Origin: Consotaella salsifontis | GTDB lineage: Bacteria; Pseudomonadota; Alphaproteobacteria; Rhizobiales; Rhizobiaceae | Direction: 5' to 3' | Length of the DNA stretch: 64,000 nt | Assembly (NCBI RefSeq): GCF_900167365.1 | Contig: NZ_FUXL01000016.1 | Location: forward strand, 36,671-100,670 | Shown: positions 9,251 to 18,562 of the stretch, one piece after another | Position numbering within the stretch: position 1 is the first letter of the stretch | Layout: the number at the start of each line of letters is the position of its first letter | The notes under the pieces: model-generated | Seen by the model: only the letters and a program-made list of their open reading frames with translations | Databases searched by the model: none | What the model was told of the DNA's origin: nothing | Position numbers and translations under genes: made by a program

Positions 9251-10102
9251 GTGACGCCGCCAATCGTCACTCCTCCCTCCAAGAATCAGTCCTGGAGCGA
9301 CTTAAGGACGCGCCTGGGTTCCGCGCTGATCCTCGGTGCCGTCGTTCTGTTCCTGACCGTTCTCGGCGGGCTGCCATTTCGGCTTCTTTGCGTCGTCGCG
9401 GCTGCGATCGTCTTTCAGGAATGGACGAGAATAACACGGGCAAAGGCGGACGGTGGGCTTCTTTATCGCTTTTCAAGACGCGCACTTGTCCTTGTCCTGG
9501 CGCTCTTCATTGCCGGCTTCTCTAGCATTGCTCTCCTGGTGCTCGCGGCCGCTTTGCTGTTCGCCGTCATTGCCGATTATCGGACGGGCAGAGGACGTTG
9601 GGCGATCGGCGGGCTGGTCTATGCCGCCGCGACGGCCCTGGGTCCGGGTATCTTGAGGGGGAGCGACGACGCCGGGCTGATATCGATTGGCTTCGTCATC
9701 TGCGTCGTCTGGGCGACCGATATCTTTGCCTACTTCGCCGGTCGCACCTTTGGCGGCCCAAAGCTGATGCCGAAGGTCTCCCCGAAGAAGACAATCTCCG
9801 GCGCGTTCGGCGGACTTCTGGCCGGTATCCTGGTCGCGACCGTCTACTTCTGGCTGGTGACCGGTGCTGTCGATACCCGGCTCGCCCTTTTGGCGGCGCT
9901 TCTATCCATTGTCGGGCAGGCGGGGGATCTTTTCGAATCCTGGGTGAAACGTCGCTTTGGCGTCAAGGATTCCGGGCGTATCCTGCCAGGCCATGGTGGG
10001 CTGCTCGACCGTATCGATGCCCTCGTTGTCGCTGTCGCCGTAGCCGTGCTGATCGGCGCGCTCAGCAACGGCCTTGATCATCCTGCTGCCGCGTTTCTGT
10101 GA
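9251..10102 (+). CDS. cdsA: Phosphatidate cytidylyltransferase (CDP-diglyceride synthase)
   Basis: 283 aa from GTG 9251, with GAGGG about 12 nt upstream; another GTG at 9185 would add 22 unlikely residues. An integral membrane enzyme that makes CDP-diacylglycerol from phosphatidate and CTP. Several hydrophobic segments span 25-200. The family signature SWVKRRFGVKDSGRILPGHGG followed by DRIDA lies near 235-260. It lies between uppS and rseP; no dxr gene is present in this cluster, unlike in many other proteobacteria. Confidence 0.95.
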   Translation: MTPPIVTPPSKNQSWSDLRTRLGSALILGAVVLFLTVLGGLPFRLLCVVAAAIVFQEWTRITRAKADGGLLYRFSRRALVLVLALFIAGFSSIALLVLAAALLFAVIADYRTGRGRWAIGGLVYAAATALGPGILRGSDDAGLISIGFVICVVWATDIFAYFAGRTFGGPKLMPKVSPKKTISGAFGGLLAGILVATVYFWLVTGAVDTRLALLAALLSIVGQAGDLFESWVKRRFGVKDSGRILPGHGGLLDRIDALVVAVAVAVLIGALSNGLDHPAAAFL

Positions 10103-10201
10103 CACCGCGCAGCACTGGAGCCTCGAAGCAATAAACGTGCGTCTGGAGAGTCGGTCCGACGGGGCGGCGAGGCCTGACGACGCAGGCCTGACGGGAAGGA
10201 T

Positions 10202-11347
10202 ATGACGATGGATCTTTCGGCGAGTTTTGGCGCCCTCTGGGACACGGCCTTGATCAAGATCGTGCCGTTCCTCTTCGTGCTGACGATCATCGTCTTTTTC
10301 CACGAGCTCGGTCATTTCTTGATCGGCCGTCTGTGCGGCATCAAGGTTTTGGCCTTCTCGATCGGATTCGGCCCCGAGATCGTCGGGTTCAACGATCGGA
10401 GGGGAACGCGGTGGAAGTTGTGCGTCATTCCGCTCGGTGGCTACGTGAAGTTTCTCGGCGACGAGAATGCCGCGAGCGTTCCGGATCAGGAGGCTGTGGC
10501 GCGCATGAGCGAGGAGGAGAAGGCCGGCGCTTTCCCCGCCAAGGGCGTCGGCGCACGAGCGGCCACCGTTGCGGCGGGTCCCATCGCCAATTTCATTCTG
10601 GCTATTGTCATCTTCGCAGGAGTCGCGTTCACGCAGGGTCGGATGGTTGGCGATCCCGTGGTGGCTTCGGTGCGGCCCGATTCTCCGGCTGCCATGGCCG
10701 GCTTCCTTCCCGGCGACCGAGTCGTTTCCGCCAATGGCACGAAGATAGAATATTTCAGCGACCTTCAGCGGATCGTCTCGACTCACGCGAATGAAGCGAT
10801 GACCGTGGTGGTCGAGCGCGACGGTCAGCCGCAGTCCCTGACCGTGACGCCGCGGGAGGAAAAGCAGACCGACGGCTTCGGCAACGAAATTACGATGCCG
10901 GTCATCGGCCTCGTGACGGATGCTGCTCGAGCCGATTTCCGCGTGGAAAAGCTGAACTTTATCCAGTCGGTCCAATATGGCGTGTCGCAGACGTGGTTCG
11001 TTACCTCGCAGACGGTAAGCTTTATCGGCGGTATCTTCGACGGGGCTAATGGCGCGGATCAGATCGGCGGCCCAATCCGCATCGCCCAGGTATCGAGTCA
11101 GGTGGCGACGCTAGGCTTCGCTCCGCTGCTTCATCTTGCTGCTCTTCTATCGGTTTCGATCGGTCTTCTGAACCTGTTGCCAATTCCCATGCTCGACGGG
11201 GGCCACCTCTTGTTCTATGCCATTGAGGCGGCGCGGGGGCGCCCGCTCAGCGAGAAGATTCAGGAAATTGGTTTTCGCATAGGCCTCGCCTTGGTCATGC
11301 TGCTCATGGTATTCGCCTTTTGGAACGATCTCTCAGGACGAGCCTGA
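10202..11347 (+). CDS. rseP: Site-2 intramembrane zinc metalloprotease RseP
   Basis: 381 aa. An S2P-family protease of the inner membrane that cleaves transmembrane anti-sigma factors and signal peptides. The zinc motif HELGH is at residues 34-38 inside the first membrane helix. The second metal motif is NLLPIPMLDGGH near 330. A single PDZ domain (about 125-215, with GDPVVASVRPDSPAAMAGFLPGDRVVSANG) lies between them. ATG 10202 is preceded by GGAAGGAT; a second ATG two codons later is possible. The neighbours cdsA and bamA fit an envelope-biogenesis operon. Confidence 0.96.
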   Translation: MTMDLSASFGALWDTALIKIVPFLFVLTIIVFFHELGHFLIGRLCGIKVLAFSIGFGPEIVGFNDRRGTRWKLCVIPLGGYVKFLGDENAASVPDQEAVARMSEEEKAGAFPAKGVGARAATVAAGPIANFILAIVIFAGVAFTQGRMVGDPVVASVRPDSPAAMAGFLPGDRVVSANGTKIEYFSDLQRIVSTHANEAMTVVVERDGQPQSLTVTPREEKQTDGFGNEITMPVIGLVTDAARADFRVEKLNFIQSVQYGVSQTWFVTSQTVSFIGGIFDGANGADQIGGPIRIAQVSSQVATLGFAPLLHLAALLSVSIGLLNLLPIPMLDGGHLLFYAIEAARGRPLSEKIQEIGFRIGLALVMLLMVFAFWNDLSGRA

Positions 11348-11544
11348 GCTGAGATCGTCGCAGGGGGCGGGACGTTAACCATCTTCGCAATGCATGAGTG
11401 GCGATGGCGCAACGGTTTATCGATTCCTAAACCGCTTGCCTTCAGTTTGCTTGAACGGGCATGGAAACCCGATAAAAGGCGTACGATGCTCAATGCTACG
11501 GCAGAAGAGCTGTTGCATCGAATGGACGAAAGGTGACAGGACCA

Positions 11545-13983
11545 ATGACGGCTGGATCCAAGCTTCTTCAATCACTGTCGGTGGTCGCGCTCTCCACGAC
11601 CATCCTGGCAGTGACATCGGTCGGGGCCACGATCAGTCTGACCACACCGGCCGCCGCGGCGGTCGTCCAGCGTATCGATGTGCGGGGCAACGAACGTGTC
11701 GAGGCCGACACGATCCGTTCCTTCTCTTCGATCCAGACGGGTCAGAACATCAACGACGCCCAGATCGACGCGGCCGTCACACGTCTTTTCTCCACCGGGC
11801 TCTTTTCCGACGTGCGGATCAGCCAGTCCGGCGGAACCCTGGTGATCCAGGTCTCCGAGAATCAGATCGTCAATCAGGTCCTGTTCCAGGGCAATTCGAA
11901 GATCAAGGATGCCCAGCTCGAGGCCACGGTCCAGACCACGCCGCGTGGCGCCTTCTCCGAGCAGACCGTCAACGCGGACGTTGACGCGATCCGTCAAGCC
12001 TATGCCAAAATCGGTCGGAGCGACGCGGTCGTCACCTATCGCGCGGTCCCCGTTGAGGGGAAGCGTGTCAACGTTGTCTTCGACATTCAGGAAGGCGACC
12101 GGACCAAGATCGAGACGATCAGCTTCGTCGGCAATAAGGCCTTTGGCGATCGTCGACTCAAGGAAGTCATCTCGCTGCGCGAAAGCAGCCTGCTCAGCTT
12201 CATTTCGCGTGACGACGTTTATGATGAGGATCGCCTTCACGCCGACGAAGAGGCGTTGCGCCGGTTCTACTATAACCACGGCTATGCCGACTTCCGCATC
12301 GTCTCATCCGTGGCGGACCTCGACGAATCCAAGAACCAGTACTTCGTTACCTTCACGGTCGATGAGGGTGAGCGCTATGCATTCGGCAATGTGACGATCG
12401 ACAGCGCGATTCCCGGCGTCGATTCGAAGTCGCTCGAGTCCGAGCTGAAGACGCAGCCGGGCGATGTCTATAGCGCCAAGCGCGTCGAGGACACGCTGGT
12501 CAATCTCACCAACCGTGTGGCGGAGCAGGGCTATGCGTTCGCCCAAGTGACGCCGCGCGGCGATCGCGACTTCACCAATCACACGATCGCCGTCGACTAC
12601 GTGATTGACCAGGGCCCGCGCGCCTATATCGAGCGGATCGATATCCGCGGCAACACGAAGACGCGCGACTATGTCGTGCGCCGCGAGTTCGATGTCTCGG
12701 AAGGCGATGCGTTCAACCAGGTTCTGGTGCAGCGCGCCAAGCAGCGCCTGGAGAACCTCGGCTTCTTCGATACGGTCTCGATCTCGACGGCGCCGGGCAC
12801 GGAGCCGGACAAGGTCATCGTTATCGTCGATCTGAAGGAAAAGCCGACGGGTGAATTGTCGGTCGGCGGCGGTTACACCACCGGCAGCGAGGGCTCCGGT
12901 CCGGTCGCGGAAGTGGGCGTCACTGAGCGCAATTTCCTTGGGCGCGGTCAGTTCATCAAGGTTTCGGCCGGATTCGGCGTCGACACGCAGACCTATAACC
13001 TGTCGTTCACCGAGCCGTACTTCCTTGGCCGCCGTCTGGCAGCCGGCTTCGATATCTACCAGACGAAGAACACGAAGGGGTCCTACGACATCGAGCGCAC
13101 AGGCGGCGATATCCGCTTGGCGGCGCCGCTGACCGAGGATCTAACCTTCCAGGTCGCCTACAATTACAAGCAGGAAAAGTTCGGCGACGGCAACGGCGTC
13201 AACTACGATGAAAACGACGTTGCGCTCGGCTATGTCAGCAGCTGCGGCCATCCGAATGGCCCCAACGGCCAGGGCACAAGGGGCTATAAGGCTCCGCCGT
13301 TTACCGACTCGGAGATCATCAACCAGGCGATCTGCGACAGCCCCTACATCACCTCGTCGGTGTCTTATTCGCTGGTCTACAATACGCTCGACAGCATGAA
13401 GAATCCGCGCGAGGGCATCTACGCTCAGGCCGGGCAGGAGTTCGCGGGTCTTGGCGGCGACGCGCAGTACATGAAGTCGACGGCCAGGGCGTCCTATTTC
13501 AAGACCATCTCCGAGGAAGGCGACATCATCGGTCAACTAAGCGGCGGCGCTGGCAACGTGACAGCGATTGGCGGAGACCTTCGTGTCTTCGACAATTTCT
13601 TCAAGGGCCAGGATATCGTTCGTGGCTTCGATTCGAAGGGGCTTGGCCCGCGTCAGCGCTCGTTCGGTGACGATTACGAAGCCATCGGTGGAACAAACTA
13701 CGTCAATGCCTCGATCGAGGCGACATTCCCGATGCCGCTCGTTTCTCGCGATTTCGGCTTGCGTGGCGCGGTCTTCGCGGATGCCGGCTCCTTGTGGGGC
13801 TCGGAATATGACAACGAGCCGGGCGTGGTCGGCACCGACTTCGCGCTGCGCAGCTCGGCAGGCGTCGGCGTGATCTGGGCTTCGCCTTTCGGTCCGCTGC
13901 GTGTCAACTATGCGTTTCCGATCATGAAGGAGGACCACGATGAGACGGAGGAGTTCTCGTTTGGTCTTTCCACCAAGTTCTGA
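11545..13983 (+). CDS. bamA: Outer-membrane protein assembly factor BamA
   Basis: 812 aa. The central outer-membrane insertase of the BAM complex. A signal peptide of about 40 residues ends near TTPAAAA. Five POTRA-type repeats follow, the first starting VVQRIDVRGNERVEADTI and others at IETISFVGNKAFGD and IERIDIRGNTKTRDYVV. The Omp85 barrel starts near ELSVGGGYTTGSEG. The last residues FSFGLSTKF end in Phe, the usual beta-signal. ATG 11545 follows ACAGGACC; a GTG at 11533 is also possible. The 197-bp upstream gap may hold its own promoter (TTGCTT…GATAAA, 11447-11476). Confidence 0.97.
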   Translation: MTAGSKLLQSLSVVALSTTILAVTSVGATISLTTPAAAAVVQRIDVRGNERVEADTIRSFSSIQTGQNINDAQIDAAVTRLFSTGLFSDVRISQSGGTLVIQVSENQIVNQVLFQGNSKIKDAQLEATVQTTPRGAFSEQTVNADVDAIRQAYAKIGRSDAVVTYRAVPVEGKRVNVVFDIQEGDRTKIETISFVGNKAFGDRRLKEVISLRESSLLSFISRDDVYDEDRLHADEEALRRFYYNHGYADFRIVSSVADLDESKNQYFVTFTVDEGERYAFGNVTIDSAIPGVDSKSLESELKTQPGDVYSAKRVEDTLVNLTNRVAEQGYAFAQVTPRGDRDFTNHTIAVDYVIDQGPRAYIERIDIRGNTKTRDYVVRREFDVSEGDAFNQVLVQRAKQRLENLGFFDTVSISTAPGTEPDKVIVIVDLKEKPTGELSVGGGYTTGSEGSGPVAEVGVTERNFLGRGQFIKVSAGFGVDTQTYNLSFTEPYFLGRRLAAGFDIYQTKNTKGSYDIERTGGDIRLAAPLTEDLTFQVAYNYKQEKFGDGNGVNYDENDVALGYVSSCGHPNGPNGQGTRGYKAPPFTDSEIINQAICDSPYITSSVSYSLVYNTLDSMKNPREGIYAQAGQEFAGLGGDAQYMKSTARASYFKTISEEGDIIGQLSGGAGNVTAIGGDLRVFDNFFKGQDIVRGFDSKGLGPRQRSFGDDYEAIGGTNYVNASIEATFPMPLVSRDFGLRGAVFADAGSLWGSEYDNEPGVVGTDFALRSSAGVGVIWASPFGPLRVNYAFPIMKEDHDETEEFSFGLSTKF

Positions 13984-13996
13984 TCCACAACTTGAT

Positions 13997-14020
13997 GGCG
14001 GAGGCGCTAGCGTCTCCGCC
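13997..14020 (+). terminator. Hairpin between bamA and lpxD
   Basis: GGCGGAGGCG / CGTCTCCGCC form a 10-bp stem with one G-T pair around CTAG. It ends 11 nt before the lpxD ATG and has no T-tract. It is probably an attenuator or RNA-stability element rather than a full stop. Confidence 0.45.
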
Positions 14021-14031
14021 TCCCAGCGCCA

Positions 14032-15090
14032 ATGACGTCGACAAGCTTTTTCGCCAGAGGCGATGGTCTCGCACTTGCTGAACTCGCCAAGATTTGCGGC
14101 GGCTCGTTAAGCGTTGCCGCGTCGGGAGACGTGCGCGTTACCGGAATCGCGGCGTTACCGGACGCTGGCCCAGAGGACGTCGCTCTTTTCGACAATCCTC
14201 GCTATAGGGACGGATTGGCCGCGACCAAAGCCGGCGCCGTGATCTTGTCGGCCAAGCACGCGCCTCTGCTGCCTTTCGGCGTCGTCGGTATCGTTGTCAA
14301 AAATCCGTCGCATGGGTTCACCCTGGCGGGGCGCGCGCTCTTTCCTGCGGCGCTGCGTCCGGGGATGCTGACAAGTGCTGGCGGTATTGCCCCAACTGCG
14401 ACGGTTGATATTTCCGCCCAGGTCGAGGACGGCGTAATCGTCGAGGCCGGCGCGGTCGTGGGGCCCCGGGCGGAGATAGGCCGCGGGACCATCGTCGGCT
14501 GTGGCGCTGTTGTCGGGCCCGACTGCCGGATCGGACGCGACTGCAGGATCGGCCCTCAGACGACGGTTATCAATGCTCTCCTGGGCAACCGCGTTATCCT
14601 GCATCCTGGAGTGCGGATCGGCCAGGACGGTTTTGGCTATTCCGCTGGACCGGAAGGTCTTCTCAAGGTTGTTCAGATTGGCCGGGTCGTGATCCAGGAT
14701 GATGTGGAGCTCGGCGCAAACACCACTGTCGATCGCGGTTCCGTACGGGATACGGTGATCGGCGAGAACACCAAGATCGACAATCAGGTTCAGGTCGGCC
14801 ACAACGTCGAGATCGGGCGCAACTGCATTCTAGTGTCGCAGGTTGCGGTGGCCGGCAGCGTGACCATTGGCGACGGCGTCGTGATTGGCGGCCAAACCGT
14901 CATCAATGGCCACGCCACTGTGGGCGACGGCGCACAGATCGCGGCGATCAGTGCCGTCGCCGGCGACGTTCCTCCAGGCGTGCGCTGGGGCGGTGTGCCG
15001 GCGCGTCCCATGCGCGAATGGTTGAGAGAACTTAACACAGTCCGATCGATGTCGGGTACAAGGCGGGTGCCAGGGAAACAGGATGAGTGA
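14032..15090 (+). CDS. lpxD: UDP-3-O-(3-hydroxyacyl)glucosamine N-acyltransferase
   Basis: 352 aa. The third lipid A step: transfer of a hydroxyacyl chain from ACP to the 2-amino group. The N-terminal uridine-binding domain spans about 1-105, with the conserved [23 protein letters not shown] left-handed beta-helix of hexapeptide repeats (for example [47 protein letters not shown]) fills the rest. The catalytic His is in the VGHN segment. Its last 8 nt overlap the start of fabZ. Confidence 0.97.
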   Translation: MTSTSFFARGDGLALAELAKICGGSLSVAASGDVRVTGIAALPDAGPEDVALFDNPRYRDGLAATKAGAVILSAKHAPLLPFGVVGIVVKNPSHGFTLAGRALFPAALRPGMLTSAGGIAPTATVDISAQVEDGVIVEAGAVVGPRAEIGRGTIVGCGAVVGPDCRIGRDCRIGPQTTVINALLGNRVILHPGVRIGQDGFGYSAGPEGLLKVVQIGRVVIQDDVELGANTTVDRGSVRDTVIGENTKIDNQVQVGHNVEIGRNCILVSQVAVAGSVTIGDGVVIGGQTVINGHATVGDGAQIAAISAVAGDVPPGVRWGGVPARPMREWLRELNTVRSMSGTRRVPGKQDE

Positions 15091-15547
15091 GACAACGACG
15101 ACCCTCCAGGCCGCTGATATCCTGAAGATTCTTGAGCTTCTGCCACACCGCTATCCGTTCCTGATGGTGGACCGGATCGTTGAGATCGACGGTGATCGCT
15201 CGGCGATCGGCATCAAGAACGTTACGTCCAATGAACCTCATTTCCTTGGCCATTTCCCAGGCAATCCCGTTATGCCAGGAGTGCTGATCATTGAGGGAAT
15301 GGCGCAGACCGCGGGCGCCATCTGTTCGCTTTCGGCTGGCAGCGCGCCTTCCGTCGTTTATTTCATGACGATCGATGGCGCGAAATTCCGCCGCCCGGTC
15401 GTTCCGGGTGACCGGCTTGAATATCACGTGCAGCAGACCAAGAAGCGCGCGAACATCTGGAAGTTCGCGTGCGAAGCAAAGGTCGACGGGATCAAGGTGG
15501 CCGAGGCCACCGTCAGCGCCATGCTGGTGCCGTTGGAGAAAGCATGA
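15083..15547 (+). CDS. fabZ: 3-hydroxyacyl-[ACP] dehydratase FabZ
   Basis: 154 aa hot-dog-fold enzyme of fatty-acid elongation. Catalytic His57 is in [14 protein letters not shown] and Glu71 in [26 protein letters not shown] is the usual N-terminal signature. It overlaps lpxD by 8 nt and is 6 nt before lpxA, so translation is likely coupled. The pairing lets one operon balance fatty-acid synthesis against use of hydroxyacyl-ACP by lipid A enzymes. Confidence 0.98.
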   Translation: MSETTTTLQAADILKILELLPHRYPFLMVDRIVEIDGDRSAIGIKNVTSNEPHFLGHFPGNPVMPGVLIIEGMAQTAGAICSLSAGSAPSVVYFMTIDGAKFRRPVVPGDRLEYHVQQTKKRANIWKFACEAKVDGIKVAEATVSAMLVPLEKA

Positions 15548-15553
15548 GAGCTT

Positions 15554-16363
15554 ATGGCTGATACGAAGATTCATCCCTCGGCGATCGTCGAAGACGGAGC
15601 GGAGATCGGCGAGGGGGTCGAAATTGGGCCTTTTTGTTATATCGGGTCGCAGGTGCGTCTCGGTGCGGGATCTCGCCTTCGATCCCATGTTGTTCTCGCC
15701 GGCAATACGAGCGTGGGCGAGGGCGCCAACATCTGGCCCTTTGCTTCACTCGGGCATGCGCCGCAGCATCTGAAATATCGTGGTGAGGACACCCGCCTTG
15801 TCATTGGGCGCAATTGCCTGGTGCGCGAAGGTGTCACGATGAATGCCGGGACTGTCCAGGGGCGCTCGGAGACGACTGTCGGGGACGATTGTGCGTTCTT
15901 CGCCGGCTCCCACGTCGCCCATGACTGTGTCATCGGGGCGAACGTCACGCTGATCAACAACGTCATGCTTGCCGGCCATTGTGTGGTGGGCGACCACGCG
16001 ATCCTCGCCGGAGGGTCGGGGATCCACCAGTTCACTCGCATTGGCCACCATTCCTATGTCGGCGGCCTTGCTGCGGTCGAGGGCGATGTCATTCCCTACG
16101 GCATGGTTCTTGGCAACCGCGCCTATTTGTCGGGATTGAACATCATCGGCATGAAGCGCGCGGGAATTGGGCGTGAAGCGATCCGTACGCTGCGAAAAGT
16201 CTACCGCATGCTGTTCTCCGAGGACCTGACGTTCCGCGAGAACATCGAGGAGGTTCAGGCGGAATATCCTGAAGATCCCCTGGTACAGGAGCTCCTGGCC
16301 TTCATCCGGTCCGGCGGCGATCGTGCGCTGTGCTCGCCACTTCGTGCCTTGCGCCCCCATTGA
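15554..16363 (+). CDS. lpxA: UDP-N-acetylglucosamine O-acyltransferase
   Basis: 269 aa. First step of lipid A synthesis. Hexapeptide repeats begin at IHPSAIVEDGAEIGEGVEIGPFCYIG. The catalytic His is in GSHVAHDCVIG at about 120, followed by NNVMLAGHCVVGDHAILAGG. A C-terminal helical domain starts near YLSGLNIIGMKRAGI. The C terminus carries a short extra tail (…CSPLRALRPH). It sits in the lpxD-fabZ-lpxA-lpxI-lpxB cluster. Confidence 0.97.
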   Translation: MADTKIHPSAIVEDGAEIGEGVEIGPFCYIGSQVRLGAGSRLRSHVVLAGNTSVGEGANIWPFASLGHAPQHLKYRGEDTRLVIGRNCLVREGVTMNAGTVQGRSETTVGDDCAFFAGSHVAHDCVIGANVTLINNVMLAGHCVVGDHAILAGGSGIHQFTRIGHHSYVGGLAAVEGDVIPYGMVLGNRAYLSGLNIIGMKRAGIGREAIRTLRKVYRMLFSEDLTFRENIEEVQAEYPEDPLVQELLAFIRSGGDRALCSPLRALRPH

Positions 16364-16429
16364 TTCTGGTGCCGGATGATTCCGGCGGCGAAGCATGAAT
16401 CGTTCCCTAGACCATGATAGGTAACCGCC

Positions 16430-17347
16430 ATGGTCTCGGATGTTGAACACCCCCGCGAAGAAATTCTGGCCGATCGTGCCCAAAATGGTAGGGCGGAACC
16501 TCTGGGCATCATTGCCGGCGGTGGGGCCTTGCCGAGGATTGTCGCGCAAGAGGCGGCAAAGCAGGGATGGGTTCCGGTGATCGTCGCGGTCGCCGATGGA
16601 CGCGCCAGCGACTGGTCGCCGTGGCCCCATCTGTCTATCCCCTGGAGTCACGTCGGCGAGGGGCTCTCGTTTCTGCGCGCAAGCGGTGTCAAGAAAATCG
16701 CGATCGGCGGCACGATTTCCGTAAGGCCGGATTTTCGTTCAATGGTGCCGAGCTTTCGCACACTCTCGCTTCTCCCAGACATCTTCAGGGCGATGCGGGG
16801 CGGCGACGACACTCTGCTCAGGGCCTGCACGACGGCTGTAGCCCGGCGGGGCTTTGAGTTCGTCGCCATTCACGATATCGCGCCGAAACTCCTCATGAGC
16901 GAGGGCACACTCACGCGGCGGCAACCATCGCAGCGCGAGGAGCTCGCACTCGTCCGTGGCTTCCTAGCCGCGCGGCGGCTAGGGGAGCTCGACGTCGGAC
17001 AGGCGGCAGTCGCGTCGCCCGATCGCGTCATCGCACTCGAAGGCATTGAAGGCACGCGGGAAATGCTTGAGCGCGTCAGGGGTCTCCGGGCTCGCGGCCG
17101 GATTGGCGACAAGGAGCCGTGCGTACTCGTGAAAACGGTGAAACCCCAGCAGGATCGCCGGTTCGACCTCCCTGCGATCGGGCCGTCGACCATTGCGGAG
17201 GCTGCGGCTGCCGGCTTGCGCGGCATCGGCGTCTCTGCCGGGGGCGCGCTGATTATCGAGGCTGACCGGCTGCTGTCCGCAGCCGAGGTTGAAGGATTGT
17301 TCGTCGTTGGGCGGGCGTTGCCGCCGGAAACGGGAGCGTCGGCATGA
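16430..17347 (+). CDS. lpxI: UDP-2,3-diacylglucosamine diphosphatase LpxI
   Basis: 305 aa, DUF1009/LpxI family. Hydrolyses UDP-2,3-diacylglucosamine to lipid X. This family replaces LpxH in alphaproteobacteria and attacks a different phosphate. Seen: LGIIAGGGALPRIVAQEA at 25-42, KIAIGGTISVRPDF, GDDTLLRACTTAVARRGFEFV, the catalytic-domain segment KEPCVLVKTVKPQQDRRFDLPAIGPSTI and GISAGGALI-type GVSAGGALIIEADRL near the end. The 4-nt ATGA overlap with lpxB shows coupling. Confidence 0.95.
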   Translation: MVSDVEHPREEILADRAQNGRAEPLGIIAGGGALPRIVAQEAAKQGWVPVIVAVADGRASDWSPWPHLSIPWSHVGEGLSFLRASGVKKIAIGGTISVRPDFRSMVPSFRTLSLLPDIFRAMRGGDDTLLRACTTAVARRGFEFVAIHDIAPKLLMSEGTLTRRQPSQREELALVRGFLAARRLGELDVGQAAVASPDRVIALEGIEGTREMLERVRGLRARGRIGDKEPCVLVKTVKPQQDRRFDLPAIGPSTIAEAAAAGLRGIGVSAGGALIIEADRLLSAAEVEGLFVVGRALPPETGASA

Positions 17348-18510
17348 CCACCATTGCCTTCATTGTCGGCGAGGAATCGGGAGATCGCCTGGGGGCCGAT
17401 CTCATTCGTGCCCTCAGGCACCGCCTACCGGATTTTCGTCCCATCGGGCTTGGTGGCGAGGCGATGGCCGGGGAGGGAGTGACCAGTCTTTTTGATATCT
17501 CCGAACTCTCGATCATCGGCATCGGAGCAGTTCTGGCCCGCTTGCCGCAGCTTCTGGTCCGCATACGACAGACTGCCGACTGGGTGGTCGAACAACGGCC
17601 CGATGCGCTTGTGATCATCGACAGTCCGGATTTTTCACACCGCGTGGCGCGGCAGGTGAGAGCGAGGAATCCGCGCATTCCCATCATCAACTACATGCCG
17701 CCGACCGTATGGGCCTGGCGGCCGAGACGGGCGGCCAAGATGCGCCCCTATGTCGACCACGCTATATGTGCGCTGCCCTTCGAGCCTTCCGTACTCGCGG
17801 AGCTCGGCGGCCCGCCGGCGACCTATGTCGGTCATCCACTGGTTTATGAGCCGCATCTGCAAGAGATCGCGGCTCGCGTCGAGCGAGAAGGACCCTGCGC
17901 TCCCGCATCTCCACCGCGGCTCGTCGTCCTTCCCGGCTCGCGGCGCGGAGAAATCCGCCGTCTCGGCGCGATCTTCGGCCAGACCCTGAGCCTCGTGAAA
18001 ACGTGGCGCCCAGACCTCGATGCGGTTTTGCCGACTTTGCCGCGCCGACGAAAAGAGGTCGAGACAGCCATCTCTGATTGGCCGTACAAGCCGCCCATCG
18101 TCATTGATGAGGAGGCCAAGTGGCGAGCGTTTGCCAATGCCGATGCGGCGCTGGCGGCATCCGGTACGGTATCGCTGGAACTCGCGCTGGCTGATGTCCC
18201 GATGGTCCTCGCGTATCGCCTCGACCCGGTCGGCTATCATCTGCGGCATCTCGTCACAGCCTGGACGGCTGCGCTTCCGAACTTCATCGCCGGCCATCCT
18301 CTGGTGCCGGAACATTTTCATGAATTCGCGCGCCCTGAAACCATGGCGCGCCGGTTGATGCGCCTGATTGAGACGACACCGGAGCGAGCCGCACAGGTCG
18401 CAGGATTTGCGGAGATTCGCCGGCGGATGCATGTCGAGCGGCCTCCCGGCGAGGCGGCGGCGGAAATCGTCCTCGACTGCATCGAAAGAAACCAGTCGCG
18501 CCCCCAATAA
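17344..18510 (+). CDS. lpxB: Lipid-A-disaccharide synthase
   Basis: 388 aa GT19 family membrane-associated glycosyltransferase. Joins lipid X and UDP-diacylglucosamine. Typical stretches: IVGEESGDRLGADLIRAL, SIIGIGAVLARLPQLLVRI, VWAWRPRRAAKMRPYVDHAICALPFEP, VVLPGSRRGEIRRLG and AASGTVSLELALADVPMVLAYR. It starts within the stop of lpxI and is the last gene of the run; the bidirectional terminator at 18513-18533 follows. Confidence 0.97.
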   Translation: MTTIAFIVGEESGDRLGADLIRALRHRLPDFRPIGLGGEAMAGEGVTSLFDISELSIIGIGAVLARLPQLLVRIRQTADWVVEQRPDALVIIDSPDFSHRVARQVRARNPRIPIINYMPPTVWAWRPRRAAKMRPYVDHAICALPFEPSVLAELGGPPATYVGHPLVYEPHLQEIAARVEREGPCAPASPPRLVVLPGSRRGEIRRLGAIFGQTLSLVKTWRPDLDAVLPTLPRRRKEVETAISDWPYKPPIVIDEEAKWRAFANADAALAASGTVSLELALADVPMVLAYRLDPVGYHLRHLVTAWTAALPNFIAGHPLVPEHFHEFARPETMARRLMRLIETTPERAAQVAGFAEIRRRMHVERPPGEAAAEIVLDCIERNQSRPQ

Positions 18511-18512
18511 AA

Positions 18513-18533
18513 ACGGGCGCCCAGGGCGCCCGT
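18513..18533. terminator. Bidirectional terminator between lpxB and gltA
   Basis: The 9-bp stem ACGGGCGCC / GGCGCCCGT closes a CAG loop. It lies 2 bp after the lpxB stop and 29 bp past the end of convergent gltA. On the minus strand an AT-rich stretch (TTTTATT) follows, so it should work best for gltA. Outer CCCCCAA / TTGGGGG repeats extend the structure. Confidence 0.8.
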
Positions 18534-18562
18534 CAGTTGGGGGTATGCCGGAAGCGCTCGTG

